DNA from: Talpa occidentalis
Taxonomy: Eukaryota; Chordata; Mammalia; Eulipotyphla; Talpidae
Length of the DNA stretch: 64,000 bases
Direction of reading: 5' to 3'
Assembly (NCBI RefSeq): GCF_014898055.3
Contig: NW_023601433.1
Coordinates: forward strand, 17,780,141 to 17,844,140
Part shown: piece by piece, positions 1-12,399 of the stretch
How the letters are laid out: every line of letters begins with the position of its first letter
How positions within the stretch are numbered: position 1 is the first letter of the stretch
The notes under the pieces: model-generated
The model's database searches: none
What the model was told of the DNA's origin: nothing
Seen by the model: the letters and a program-made list of their open reading frames with translations, nothing else
Program-made: the position numbers and the translations under genes

Positions 1-799
1 TTCTAAGCTACATTTTTCTGATATGCCAAATAACTCCTTTCTGATCTACAATAAATATAAGATACTGCGCTTTGTAGAAGTAGTTGTATAATTTGCTATG
101 ATGATCCTGTGACAACACTAAGCAGTCCATGTGAGCAAAGCTCAACTTATCACTGCAACAAGGGCTAACTGCTTGTTCTATTTTGTAGTTGGGATATTAT
201 ATGGGAGAGAGAGTACAACATGGAGAAATATAAAGTATACACTGTACCAGAAAAAAATAATGTACCTAGGTGACAACACCTGGTATAGAATCTGTAACTT
301 TTCATGAATATTTAAAATTATGTTAACTGTCCAGAACTTTTTCTATGCATTTACAAACATACATACACAAATACGGTGTTACTACAAAGATATATTTTTG
401 CAAATTGCTTTTTTTAATCAAGAAAATATTTATTAGTATAAATAGAATATTTTAAGACTTTCAACAGATTTTACTAAAGCAACCTCTACAATAATAGCAC
501 TAATTCACATCCACCAACTGTTTCCCCATATTCAACTGTTACAATGTCACTAAAATATCATTTCAATCTTAATTTCTAATATGTAATGATAATCTTTCTC
601 TTCAGTTTTAGACTGATAAAAAATTAACCATTTATAAGCATACAATTCATTGGGATTAAGTACATTCACTGTTACACGACTACCACTGTCACCATCTCCA
701 GCAGTCTTACCTTTCCAAACTGAAACTTTACACCCAATTAAATAGCAGTTCTCCATCCCTCCATTCCCTAATAACCACTTTTCTTTTCTGTCTCTCGGA

Positions 800-2130
800 A
801 TCTGCCCATTCTAGCTACCCCTTGTAAGTAGAATCAGACAATTATTTGTCATTTTGTGTCTGGCTTATTTCACTTAGCAATAAGGTTTTCAAGATTGATT
901 CATGTTGCAGATTTATCAGAATTTCATTTCTTTTTAAGGGTAAGTAGCACTGCATGAAGATATGTATCATGTTCTGTTTATCCTTCATCTGTTGATGGGA
1001 CACTTGGATTGTTTCCATCTTTTGGCCATTATGATAATGCTGCTATGAACAGCGTGTCTGATTCTCTGGCTTTCTGTTCTTTTGGTTATTTATCTAGACT
1101 GGTAGGTTCTATGGTTAATTTTGTTTAAGTTTTTAGGGAACTGCTTAAGTATGCTACATAGGAGCTGAATGATTTTACACTTCTCCCAGCAATGTTAAAA
1201 GGGCTCCAATTTCTCTATATCCACCTGTTATTTTCCATTGTTGTTGTTTCTATAATAGAAATCCCAGGGGGTGTTAAGCTGGTATTTCATTTTGGGTTTG
1301 ATTTGCTTTCCATGAGGACTAATAATGCTGAACATCTCTTCATGTGCTAATTCACTGTTAGAAAATCTTCAGAAAAATGTCTGTTCAAGTCCTTTGTGCT
1401 TTTCTGTCCTGGACTGTTGCATTTTGTTGAGCTAGAACTTCTATATATTTTGGATGCTAATTCCTTATCAGATATGATTTACAAATATTTCCTCCCATTC
1501 TGTGGGTTGTCTTTTCACTGTCTTAAGTATCCACAGATGCACAAGTTTTTCATTGATGAATTCCAATTTATCTATTTTTTTTTTTTTATAGAGGCATGTT
1601 TTATTTATTTATTTGTTTGTTTTTTTTTTTTGTTTGTTTATACATGCACTGGGTACAGTCAGAAGTGCGGGAGGGTGAGAGAATTCACCAGAGCCAGAGT
1701 GGGGAGCAGAGCAGGCAGAAGGACCGAAGTACACTGCTGAGGGGAGCAGCGGGCGGCAGGAGAGGTCTGCGCGCCATGTGGGACCCTCCTCTGGTGGCCG
1801 GGGAGCAGCTGGGGATCGAACTGGCGCCGCAGAGGCTGCGGGCAGTTTCGCAACCCAGCGCTCAACTGCTGCGCCACTGGGGAGGCCCCCAATTTATCTA
1901 TTTTTTCTTTTGTTGCCTCTGCTTTTAGTCTTACATTCAAGAAATCACTACCAAATCCAGTGTTATGAAAACTTTCCCATTTTCTTTGAGTCTTGTAATT
2001 ACAGCTTTTAAAATATATGTCTTTGATCTATTTTGAGTTAATGTTTTTAACTGCAATAAGACAAAGCTGGTGATTTTAAATTCCCTTCTCTAACTGCATG
2101 TTCATATCCCTTGCTCATTTTTTCTAAGGA
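800..2130 (-). mobile_element. Ancient L1 fragment, minus strand, split by a SINE
   Basis: Read on the minus strand, 800-1562 and 1907-2130 follow the order of an old L1 ORF2/3' region. Recognisable phrases on the plus strand are ATCTGTTGATGGGACACTTG, CCAATTTCTCTATATCCACC and GATTTACAAATATTTCCTCC. Many stops interrupt it. A SINE is inserted at 1581-1888 and the L1 resumes exactly after it. Confidence 0.8.
1581..1888 (-). mobile_element. tRNA-derived SINE, full length, variant with 3' tag
   Basis: Head at the right, tail at the left. An 18-bp perfect target-site duplication, CCAATTTATCTATTTTTT, lies at 1563-1580 and 1889-1906. Its body is of the GC-rich young type. Beyond the body it carries an extra tail ending in the tag ACATGCCTCT, shared with the copies at 28598 and 33511. 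Confidence 0.92.
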
Positions 2131-2703
2131 CTGTCTTTCATATTGCTTTATATGATTTGGTATTTGTCTGTCAACCTTTATTTATTGTACCTCTCTCACA
2201 GAAGTTTTAAATGTCTTATGTAGTCAAATTAATCAACTTTCTAAAAGGTACATGTGCTTTGAATTTTGGTAAAAAAGGCCTTTCCCACCCTTCAAATTAT
2301 AAATTCAAATGTTTTCCTAATATTCCTTCATCTAGTTATTTCCCCAACTCACAGTTCAAAATACCATCTTTATTAAGTGGACTAAAATTTAGTTTTAAAC
2401 TTTTTTGAATCTTCTAAAAAAAAAAAAAAAAAGACTACAGTGCTAACCCATGATGAAAAATCTTCAAGTTTATTCAAATTTCACTTAGTCTATAGATAAA
2501 ATCAAAACACAAAGGGGAAGGTTATTCCAAGTGACTCACACCTCTTATTAATGAAAGACACCTCTGTCCCCATCTAAGACTACCGAACCAGCAAGAGAGT
2601 ACTATGTGCATATTAGACATGCTAATCTTCTGAGAGCCAGCTTGAAGTCACTGAATAGGAAGGTGTGCTCTTTGTGGCTACTTTTAGTTTTAAAACTGAC
2701 TTA

Positions 2704-2976
2704 GGGGCCTCCCTGGTGGTGCAAGGGGTTAAAGCACCACACTATGAAGCAATCCGCAGCCTCAGCAGCATGAGTTCGATCCGCAGCCAGCCAGGGAGCA
2801 ACCCACATGGCGAAGCAGACATCTCTTGTCTCGTCTGCTGAAATACAGCAGTGTATTTCAGTCGGTCTGCCTGTTCTCTTCCCACTTTGTATCTGTTGAA
2901 TCCTCTCACCCCCCACATCTCTGGCCTGCACCCCACCTCTTGTATGCATAAATAAATAAATCTTAAAAAAAAACCC
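2704..2976 (+). mobile_element. tRNA-derived SINE, older TATGAAGC type
   Basis: Starts GGGCCTCCCTGGTGGTGCAA, with a B box GAGTTCGATCC and the shared body, and ends AATAAATAAATCTT-A(n). An imperfect duplication CTGACTT(T)AG flanks it. Confidence 0.88.
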
Positions 2977-4900
2977 TGACTTTAGGCTATCAAATCATAA
3001 GTCTAAATTACTAAGAAATCTGTTGATTAAAGGCATTAAAAACTCTGATTGGCAAAAGCAAAAAACAAGGACCCACATCTATTTTGTCATTTTACAAATC
3101 TGAAAGGGATGGCAGAGTTATTAGTCAGTTAGAATGGTCACTGAGGCGGCCAAGTAAGAAAACCAATTTAGATTTTTAGCACAGTAAGAGTTTCACTCTG
3201 TAACTTTGTTATATAGTTGTCCAATTGGCAAGTATTCTTGCCAATAGATACTCAAATATTATCCTAAAGGGGCACTTGATCCTCTTGCTTTGCCGGAACA
3301 CCAGAAATGTTCTCTACAAAACCCAGGAGAGTTTCACCTTTTCTCCACACTGTACCTCAAGCAAACACAGAACTCTTTGAGTTCATCTTAGGTTCCTTTT
3401 CTCAAAAGACACATTGGTATTAAACAGATTAAATCTATTGCTGGTATCCTTTAATTAGATGTACAACACATATAACATTCTTCTTTTTCTCCAAATACAT
3501 TTTTAAAACCATGACAAGTATAGGTACTTCCCCAACCATCAAGACATTCATTACCATTTTTTGAGTTATTTACCCATCCACAACAAATACTTACTGACAG
3601 CCTATTATCTGCCAAGCATTAGGGATAGAGCAGTGGTTACAAAAGACAAAGATCCTGAGCTTTTCTATCTGTATCTGTAATACAACAGCATACTGTTGAC
3701 GACATCCTTAAATATAGCTCAATCACACTACGAACCCTAAGCATCAACCTCTTAATATAATTTGTTAAGGAAAATTCAAACAAGGAAATCAGTATGTTGA
3801 TGGGAAGAGTCAATAGGAAGTTCAATTTAAATAACATAAATGTCTCCGAAGAGAAAAATGTAATTCAAATTAAAGAACACAGAGTTAGACTAACTATAAA
3901 ACAATCTGAAAAGATTCAAACTATTAAGCAATTCCACAGTAACTATGTTTCTTTCAGTTAAAAATTACTATAAATAAAATTTTTACATAAGACTTGTCAT
4001 TAGCAAACATTGTTTAAATTTGATCACCAATGACTTGTTAGGAATTTTGAGATAGTAAAATCGAAATTAATAATCATATATGGCTTTATAGATAGAACAA
4101 AGATTTTGAAAAAGCTGCCTTTCCAATTATGAGGGACAATATCTTGCCTTATAATGTTGCTTTAAGGAATAAACTAATATAGAATAAAACTTAGTACAAA
4201 ACTCTGAACAAAACTTGGTACAGTTAATTTTTAATTCTGTTAAGTTTGTCAAGAATACTTCTTGAAGCATAAACCAGATTTGGAGAGGTTGCCTTACTAT
4301 TAAAGAATACTGAGTTTAACACTAAAGGGACAGAGAAAAAAACCTGAAAGAACATAAAGTGCTCTAGGAATTTTAAGTTTGCAACAAATGCGTTACAGGG
4401 AATGCAAGAGTGCACGGTTGGCGATCAAGTCAGTAAGACAAATTGCAACCAGAATGTTAAAATTCCTACTATAATCTTACTAAACTGATGTAATCTAAGA
4501 TGTATGATCTTTTATCCTTTGGATAATGGAAAACCATTAGAGGTTTTACTTAAGCAAGGAAGCGACACAATATGATCTAAATTTTATGAAGACAGTATTA
4601 AGTGAATCGACTAGGTAGATAAAAGCAGAGCAATAATCAGAATTTATTTCACAGGAGATGATCCAAGTTTCAATAACGGCAGTGACAATAAGAAGAAAAA
4701 TAATATACACAAATAAGATAGAGGAGAATGCAAGATTTGTAAAAGGGTGATTAAGGGTAGGTGTGTAAGATCACTGAAGAGCAAGGAAAAGTTGGGGGGA
4801 TAGTGTTGTCACAATTACTGAGAAATAAATTGCAGGAAAAGAATTGGGACATACTGCTTTCTGAGGAAATATAGCCAAGTACTAAGTGCTTATAGAAATT

Positions 4901-5169
4901 TTTTTTTTTTAAAGATTTATTCTATTTTATTTATACAAGCACTGGGCACAGTCAGAAGCGCGGGAGGGCGAGAGGACCCACCAGAGCCAGAGTGGGGAGC
5001 AGAAAAGGCAGACTGATGAAGCACACTGCTGAGGGGAGCAGTGGGCGGCAGGAGAGGTCTGCGCGCTATGTGGGACCCTCGCCTGGTGGCCGGGGATCGA
5101 ACCAGCGCTGCAAAGGCTGCGGGCAGCCGTGCAACCCAGCGCTCAACCGCTGCACCACCGGGGAGGCGC
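4901..5169 (-). mobile_element. tRNA-derived SINE, young type
   Basis: Reverse orientation, poly-T at the left. Perfect 16-bp duplication AGTGCTTATAGAAATT at 4885-4900 and 5170-5185. The head reads CACCGGGGAGGC at its left-facing end. Confidence 0.92.
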
Positions 5170-5743
5170 AGTGCTTATAGAAATTAAGTAGACGTGTGAG
5201 TTAGAAATAAAAATCTGGGCATCAACTGTGCAGACAAAGTAATCACAAAGGAAAAAAAAAGGATAAAGAATAAAATAAGAAAAAAAGAAATAAAACATTA
5301 GTATAAAGCATTACTAGTTTAAAGGCTAAACAAAAATGATATTTAAGGGGCAAGAAAAGAACTAGGATACTGGAGATTAGTGGCATCCCGGAAGCCAAAA
5401 AAGGAAAAAATTTCAAAAAGGAAGAACTAAGAAGTGTTAAATGAATGAAAGATAAAAGAAGATAAAGACTTTTTAAAGAGCCATAGGATTTTTAACTGAT
5501 AGCATTTTCAAATAAAGTTGTCTATGATGAACTGAAAATCCTTTAGAGAGTACATCTTTTAGAAAGTACTATGGTATTAACAATTACTGCATTAATTCAG
5601 ATTTCACCTCTTGAAAATTTTCTTTGTACATTTACCTCTGCATCAGGCAAATGATTTCTACATAAAACATCTAGGAATTTGACAATCCTTAGAACAACTT
5701 GTTTAATGTATTATGTACTACATGATAAAAGTATGTGGCTTTT

Positions 5744-6028
5744 GGGCCTCCCCGGTGGCGCAGCAGTTGAGCGCTGGGTTGCGAAGCTGCCCGCAGCCCC
5801 TGCAGCGCTGGTTCGATCCCTGGCTGCTCCCCGGCCACTGGAGGAGGGTCCCACATGGCGCACAGACCTCTCCTGCCGCCCGCTGCTCCCCTCAGCAGTG
5901 TACTTCGGTCCTTCTGCCTGCTCTGCTCCCCGCTCTGGTGAATTCTCTCACCCTCCCACGCTTCTGACTGTACCCAGTGCTTGTATGTATAAATAAATAA
6001 ATAAATCTTAAAAAAAAAAAAAAAAAAA
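5744..6028 (+). mobile_element. tRNA-derived SINE, young type
   Basis: Starts GGGCCTCCCCGGTGGCGCAG and ends in AATAAATAAATAAATCTT and an A tail. It is flanked by an imperfect duplication (GTATGTGGCTT and GTACATGGCTT). Confidence 0.9.
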
Positions 6029-6082
6029 GGTACATGGCTTAGCAAGATGTAAAATGCTACAAAGGAAATTCAAATAACATGA

Positions 6083-6135
6083 GAAAAAACTAGAAGCAAA
6101 AGAATAATAAGGGAAAAAACTAGAAGCAAAAGAAA
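6083..6135. repeat. Two-copy tandem repeat, about 30-bp unit
   Basis: AAAAAACTAGAAGCAAAAGA occurs twice, 30 bp apart, with a slightly different linker. Confidence 0.8.
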
Positions 6136-6634
6136 TCCAATTATATGAACCCTTTGTCAACAAATTAAATCAATGTGAAATAATGAATGACAATAGAACA
6201 AAAGTTTAAAGGTTCATCAGGCCCTTGTAGCATCTCCTAAACCCACAGGGCATTTATAAATTCCTGAACACTTAAAGCTGAAGATTAACAAGTCAGTCTA
6301 CCCATGACAATTTGTTTACTTATTACTTTTTAATTTTAGTTTCTTATGAAGTATATATTTGGGACTGAGTAGTCTATGGTAAAATGTTTATTTCATCCCT
6401 CTGCCTACATCGTGTCATCTCCCAATTATTTGTTTTAATTTTTTTCTAACCCTCTTGAACAGGTAACATAGTTGTCAACACTGAGTTGATTAAATATAAT
6501 TTGGGTTGCAAAGTTTAATTTCTACTCCTCAGACTTAAGTTCTAATTCAAGACTTTGAAATTGCTTATCTTGTGGCCCACAAGTCAGTTTTCTAATTGAC
6601 AAGTTAACACCAAAAGTTGGGAGCAAAAGTCATA

Positions 6635-6902
6635 GGTCTCCCTGGTGGCCTAGAGGTTACCTCTCAGAGCTATCACCCCTACAGAGGCGGAGTTAGATCC
6701 CAGGTCAGGGAACTAAAAAAAAACCACATGGCTCAGCAGACCTCTCCTGTCTCACCCACTGCTCCCCTCAGCCGTGTATTTCAGTAGATCCGCCTGTTCT
6801 GCTCCCCACTCTGTCTCTGGTGAATCCTCTCACTCCTCACCTCCAACCCCGCAACACCTCTAGCCTATGCACCCCAGTTCTTCTACACTTAAAAAAAAAA
6901 AT
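6635..6902 (+). mobile_element. Ancient tRNA-Glu-like SINE
   Basis: The head reads TCCCTGGTGGCCTAGAGGTT and closes with AGATCCCAGGTCAGGGAA. That is closer to a tRNA-Glu gene than to the younger copies. The body is the same CT-rich sequence as the other SINEs (CAGCCGTGTATTTCAGTAGA). Duplications are no longer clear. Confidence 0.8.
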
Positions 6903-7312
6903 TGCATGTTACGTAAAATGACAAGTTTAAAAATGTCCCTTCATGTTTAAATTTTAATTAATAGAAAACTGAGACAATTTCTAAACTAAACCATCAAGAC
7001 AATAATCACAAAACCAAAGATGGTACAGATATAAAGGGATAGTCACTTGACCTTGATATGTTAATTCAAACCATTTAAATTTGCTATATATTAAGCACTT
7101 GACTTCAAATTGTCAAAGCCAAAAAACAGTTCTGAGGTTTCATAATTAAAAATTAAAGAAAGAGCAAAATATGGCCAACTCTGCAGTAACATTCTAAAAG
7201 TCTTTTAAAAGAATTTATAATTCTTATTTAAGCTACAGGAAATAATGTAATATAATAAAAAAAAACTCAGACACTATAGTTCAACGTGCAGCATCTAGTA
7301 ATAATGGCATAC

Positions 7313-7621
7313 CTTTTCTTTCTGTTTTCTGTGCAGGGACAGAAGATGTGGGTGTAGGCAGTTTTGATAAAGTAGATGCTCCATTAGCATCAAAAGATTT
7401 CTTTGGCTGGTGATCAGACTGTAGCGTAAATGGACTAGAAGGAACAGTGCCTGGGGTAGCAGTTGGATGAACCACTGGTTTGATGGGGTGCTGTACTGGC
7501 GTAGAACTACTGTGAGTCTCTGCTCTTGGCAGTCTGTAGTCTCTGTCATTGTGTCTGCTTGTTTGAGACAAAATATTCTGTGGGAGCAAACTACTGGCAT
7601 CACTGGAATGCTTGTCTTCCA
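7313..7621 (-). CDS. WAC: WAC exon 7 (residues 204-306, one base of codon 307)
   Basis: 309 nt between the acceptor AACTAAAG|TGGAAG and the donor AAAAG|GTATGC. It encodes [20 protein letters not shown] and ends in [16 protein letters not shown]. The segment is rich in Ser, Thr and Pro with no folded domain evident. The length is an exact multiple of three, so the exon can be skipped without a frameshift (minus 103 residues). That matches the size difference I recall between the long (647) and short (544) human isoforms. Residue 261 is Gly where I remember Ser in human. The next exon is outside the window. Confidence 0.95.
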
Positions 7622-9289
7622 CTTTAGTTCACAGTTCGAAAAAAGAGATGTTGGAATGACGGAAGGGGGAAGAAAAAAGATTAAGTTAGAATCCTGTCTT
7701 TAACACCAGCTAATTTAGCAACATACTGTACTTATATTTTTTTATGAAACTGCAAGCCCAGTTAGTTAGTGTCTGCAGTTTTGCTACTAGAATATACAAA
7801 TAATGGAGAGGAGTTTCAGCTCAACTATAAATATTAATCTATATTCAGATTTCAAAGTGAGCTACTTGTTTGGGGGATAATTTTTAGAAACACACCATAG
7901 TTCAAACAAAACATTAAAAAAAATCACTATATGGAGTTATAACATTTTAAATAAAAAGATTAAAAATATTTTAAGAGTAGAAAAAGTAAATGGCTCATTC
8001 TCTTAAAATATGGACCATAAGTTCTAATATGACTGAATTATCTTTCCACAGTGGTTCAACTGCAAAGGAATTTAAGAGTGATCAGCCTGATTTTTTCCTG
8101 AATACTCAAGTAGCTAATTAGTGGGCTCTAAAAATAGTTTGTACCAGGGCTTAAAATGACCTCCTTTTAGGATGGATGAATTATGATGAACTGTGCATCT
8201 GATAAGCAAATCAACTGGTATTTTAAATAATGGTAACAAAAGTTCTCCATAAAATCAAGTTATAGATAATATTATCTGAAAATAGAAATCCTACATCACA
8301 GCATAGTCAGAAAAATGTACTTGCTATTAAGTTACATTAAAAACAGATCTTCCAATTTAAAGCCACATAAGTATTTTAAACTCAGCATTACTAAAATCAC
8401 TATATTCAATATACTTCTACAAGACTACAAAGGAAGGAAAACTTCAACAATACCACCAACTTAATATTCATCTTATTTCTAACCTCAATTACAACACTCT
8501 AACAAGTAACTAAAAAATTAATGCAACCACTAAGTAGGAAACATCTTAAGGTTCAAGCACCCAATGTGTGAGGGTAATGTTAGCAAAGGCTGTCCTCTGT
8601 TGAAAGCTTTTTTTACCCCCTCCAAATTCATGGTTCTCCTGAGCATAGAGACCAAGAAAGCACCAAAAAGGATGCTTAAACTGCAAGGCAGTTTCAAGCT
8701 GCTTCATGTTGCACCAAACAAAGGGTACTAGGTACTACCACAGTTTTTAATATCAAACACAAGGCATTTTGACTTAATAACTTAATAAATGAAATTCAGT
8801 GCTATAAATTACACATGAGAAAAATAGACTGAGCTATCAAGAGAATACAAATGTCTATTGATACTAATCAGGAAACGATCAATTTGTGTGCACATAAAGC
8901 AAGTTTTTAAGAGTTTCTTCCCGGAAAAAAAATTACTATAATAGAAATCTTTAGGGATATATCTAATAAAAACACCATGCTCAATTTCCCCCAATCCCTG
9001 TCACCTGGTTATCTAGAATCTTTATCTCCTTGACCAAGAAAATTTCCTTTCAGCTCCTTTTCACTAGTCAAAATATACCAAGTAAGCATATCTGGATGAA
9101 AATTAAAGATGACGTTTTTACCTTAAAAAAAAAAAATTGACAAAAAACCAAAATAAACTATAGCAGCATGATAGCAACTGAGAAACTTACAGCTGCAATC
9201 ACTCATAACTCTAGACAAACCATGTAAGTCTTGATTCTGCTGCACCCCTCCCCCGCAACATAAACATTTAGCAAATTATCTGTAGTCAT

Positions 9290-9425
9290 TTTTGGTTTGT
9301 CACAACTGGGGAGAGGGAAGGTGTGTAACTGACATCTGGTATGTAGAGGCAAGGCATGGTGGTCTACATTCTACAAGGCAGGACAGCATCCCACAACAAA
9401 AACCTAACCCTATATTATTTTTTTA
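9290..9425 (+). mobile_element. MER20-like hAT element, fragment
   Basis: TTTGTCACAACTGGGGAGAG, then a GACATCTGGTATGTAGAGGC phrase and CAGCATCCCACAACAAAAAC, follow the MER20 consensus order as I remember it. The 5' end is missing. Confidence 0.65.
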
Positions 9426-9728
9426 TTGTTGAGAAAATCCAAATTATGGTTTCTCTAATCATAGAGCAATCACACTCTGAGGCAGATCAAAAATGACCAA
9501 ACAAAATTAATACCAACAATATCAAATTAGAAATTGTACTCAAACAAATTTTTGATGTTAGGTGTGGATAACATTATTTGCTACATTATTGCAAAAAAAA
9601 CAAACATGCTCTAAAATCAATCTTTCTACCTTTATTTCTTGTCATGTATCTTCCCAGTCTTCCATGCCTGCCCCCCGCAACCCCCACTTGCATAGGTGTC
9701 CCTCCCTCCCCCTCTCTTGCGTGTGCAA

Positions 9729-9758
9729 GACACACACACACACACTCACTCTCTCTCT
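9729..9758. repeat. (CA)n / (CT)n microsatellite
   Basis: A run of about nine CA units passes directly into about five CT units. Confidence 0.9.
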
Positions 9759-10039
9759 CCAAAGCTTTAAATCTTACCAGGCATGAACACCAACATACTG
9801 TAAATAAGGGAAAACTCTACAAACATCTTTCCGGATAAACAAAATTAAGCACTTAAGTGGCTTAATGACTTTATTACTACCACACAAAGTATAGCTCGGT
9901 GACCAATTTTACAAAGGCAATATAGCCAAGGTCCTTTTTCAAATGTTACTTAAAATTCAAAACAGAGTGATATATGACATTCAGTACACAACGTCTGTAC
10001 TGTGAGCCATCATATGTATATCTAAGTAATTAGCTAAAT

Positions 10040-10330
10040 GGGCAAAGATAATATTCATAACATTGTTTACGGTAGGAAAAGAGTGGCACCCACTCAAGCA
10101 CTCATGGATAAATTGGATTATTTATAAATGAGGGCATACCAAAAAATGGAATACCAAGCAGTCAAGATAACAAATGTAGAATTATAAGCTAACATGGAAC
10201 ATATTATTTCTAGTATTACTGAACAGAAGAAAAGTTTGAAGTTATAATCCCATTTTGGGTGTAAAATACATACACGTGTGCTTTTTGTACATTTATATGG
10301 AGATAGAAAAATTTCATGTCCTCAAATGTT
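10040..10330 (+). mobile_element. Old L1-like ORF2 end, diverged
   Basis: The order CTCATGGATAAATTGG, then AAAAATGGAATACCAAGCAG, resembles the end of L1 ORF2 on the plus strand. Strongly diverged; no open frame. Confidence 0.45.
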
Positions 10331-11550
10331 CCTGTGCCCTAACAGCAAAAACTTTTCCCTGTGATTTGTCAATAACATATATGCCTTACTTTTGAAATCC
10401 AGAACAAAAAAATCTTTCATTTTGCAAAGGAAAGGCTGCGCACAGATAAATCACTAAAAAATACAAAGTAATTATTTCCTTAAAAAGGAACAGTTTCACT
10501 TCTGTCAACTTTTTTTATCAAATCGCTACTACTCCAATTCATTTACTCTACCATGAGGAAGGCTACTTTGGAAAGAATAAAGCAGATGTACGAGGTAATC
10601 TGATCTTTTATCCTCTCTGGGAACCCTCATTCATTAAGTGGAGAAGCCTAGCTTGGAAACGAGAACACACGCTCACTTTTACAACATATGCCACTCTTTC
10701 CCAAGCCCAACTCCCACTCCCCAAGTTGCTGCAAAGGCTCACAGAGTGCTACCTATTTAGCCCTTTATTTTATTTTTATTAGTGAAATGGTACTGTAACC
10801 CAAGTCCTTTGTCTCAAAACACAACATTCATAATTTAACTTCAGAACTTTTTATTTTCTAAGAACAGAATACAATTTTTCTGATATAAAAAATTAAATGT
10901 TCCAAGGAAAATTATCTTAAACATTTGAGTCCTACAGAAATGACAACACTATTTTTTCCATCTTAAATTGCCCCCATCAAAACAATTAACATCCTTTGCT
11001 GAGACTAAATGCATCCCCTACTTGTCTGTTTTGCGTTTTAGAACGTTTCAAACACTTAAGTCTAAGAATTCCCAAAACACATCTAGAATTCTTCTCAAAA
11101 TTTCAAAATCTGATAAAGAGCCCAAGAACTTTATATGACATTCAAATTTTATTCCAAGCATGGGAACCCACTGGGAACACAATACCTTTAGTAATAGTTT
11201 CAAGTTCAATTTTAATTTAACAAACAAGTGTATATTACCCATATTGTCCCACATGGACAAAATCTGGCCTTAAAACAACATAAAGGTATGCTTACAGTCT
11301 GAATTATAGATGAAGACCACCTTAGAATATAAAGGCGTAAGTTTTCCAGTAATTCAGTATGGATATGTTATACAGATTGCAGTGAAGTTAATCTCTAAAT
11401 ATGAGGATAACAAGCTTCTCACTGGTAACACAAAACACCAATAAATACTTGGACATTATTGTGTGTGTGGCTATCATTCAATTGTTAGATTGAAACCCAG
11501 TGCGTTTTCTAAGGGATTTGAACATTCAGTTTAATAGGACAGAATTGGGG

Positions 11551-11566
11551 ATGTGTGTGTGTGTGT
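11551..11566. repeat. Short (GT)n tract
   Basis: About seven GT units. Confidence 0.85.
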
Positions 11567-11833
11567 TTTTTTAATCAACCCAAAAGTGTGATTTTTTTTT
11601 TTTTTTTAACCAACTCATCTGCACTACACCTATTATAGGAAGGGATGAATACATGTGCAATATATCACTTTTCAGAAACAAAATGACAGAATAGGGGACA
11701 GTCAATATTAAAATAAACCTTTTGTTTTCTATTTACTTTAGTTTACATATAAATGGCTATAACCATGTAAAGTATATAAATTACAGGACGAATCAAATAT
11801 TATACTGTTTCAGAGAAAAAAATTAATACTTAC

Positions 11834-11946
11834 TTCCACTGGCAAATCCACTAGTGGCTGTTGCTTGCATCACCTCTCTTCTGTAATCTCTGTCTTTTGG
11901 GAAGCTATTAACTGCCATCTTGTTTGCTTCTTTTTGTCTCTGTTCT
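11834..11946 (-). CDS. WAC: WAC exon 6 (residues 166-203 and one base of codon 204)
   Basis: 113 nt, acceptor TTATTTTTAG|AGAACA, donor GGAA|GTAAGT. The first A completes Arg166. It then encodes [20 protein letters not shown] and [17 protein letters not shown], a charged, probably helical extension after the WW domain. The last A joins TG of exon 7 to make Met204. The intron between exons 5 and 6 is only 453 nt. Reading through this donor would add Ser-Lys-Tyr and then a stop. Confidence 0.95.
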
Positions 11947-12399
11947 CTAAAAATAAGAAAAAATTTCAAAAAAATCATAAAAGTTACATCAAGTACAGTA
12001 AATCTACATATAATACTTTTGGCCAAACACTTAACAGAATGGCATACAGAAAATAAGTATACACAGTCATTAATATTATTAGCTGGTGTGGGAGATGAGA
12101 TATTTTTATGCTATTAACTCCACAAACAAAATTGTGCATTCTGAAAATATAGTTTACATATATAAAGGGAACATATTTCCCTGTAAGAATTATAAAGACT
12201 GTGTTATAAAGAAGATGCACAAATGTAGGTATACTAGTTTTTCACAAGGCCCTTATAGACAACAGTTCATTTGTCCAAGTTTTTTTTTTTTTAAGGAGAA
12301 ATTATGAAAAACACAGAAAATGGGCCAACCACCGCAATTAAAAAACAGAGTGATGAGTATCACTATAAGGAATAAAGAATATACAGAATGTTCAACTAC
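11947..12399 (-). other. WAC: WAC intron 5
   Basis: A 453-nt AT-rich intron with no repeat that I recognise. It has a weak donor (GTAGTT) and a T-rich acceptor (TTATTTTTAG). Confidence 0.85.

Larger units (their letters stand above)
1..7312 (-). other. WAC: WAC intron 7 (partial), no further exon
   Basis: Intronic sequence after the exon 7 donor. It holds an ancient L1 (about 800-2130) and SINEs at 1581, 2704, 4901, 5744 and 6635. An L2-like patch at about 4500-4630 has the typical phrasing of that family. At 3545-3650 there is a similar old, L2-like stretch. 1-790, 2130-2700, 2977-3540, 3650-4500, 5186-5743 and 6903-7312 are AT-rich with nothing I recognise. No WAC exon 8 and no other gene was found. 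Confidence 0.8.
7622..11833 (-). other. WAC: WAC intron 6
   Basis: AT-rich intron. It contains a MER20-like fragment (9290-9425), a CA/CT microsatellite (9729-9758), an old L1-like patch (about 10040-10330) and a GT tract (11551-11566). It has no SINE of the family that crowds the flanking introns. Nothing else recognised in 7622-9289 or 10331-11550. Confidence 0.75.

Noticed and set aside
1..7312. WAC exon 8 in intron 7
   Set aside because: No minus-strand segment encodes the following part of WAC. The exon is beyond the left edge.
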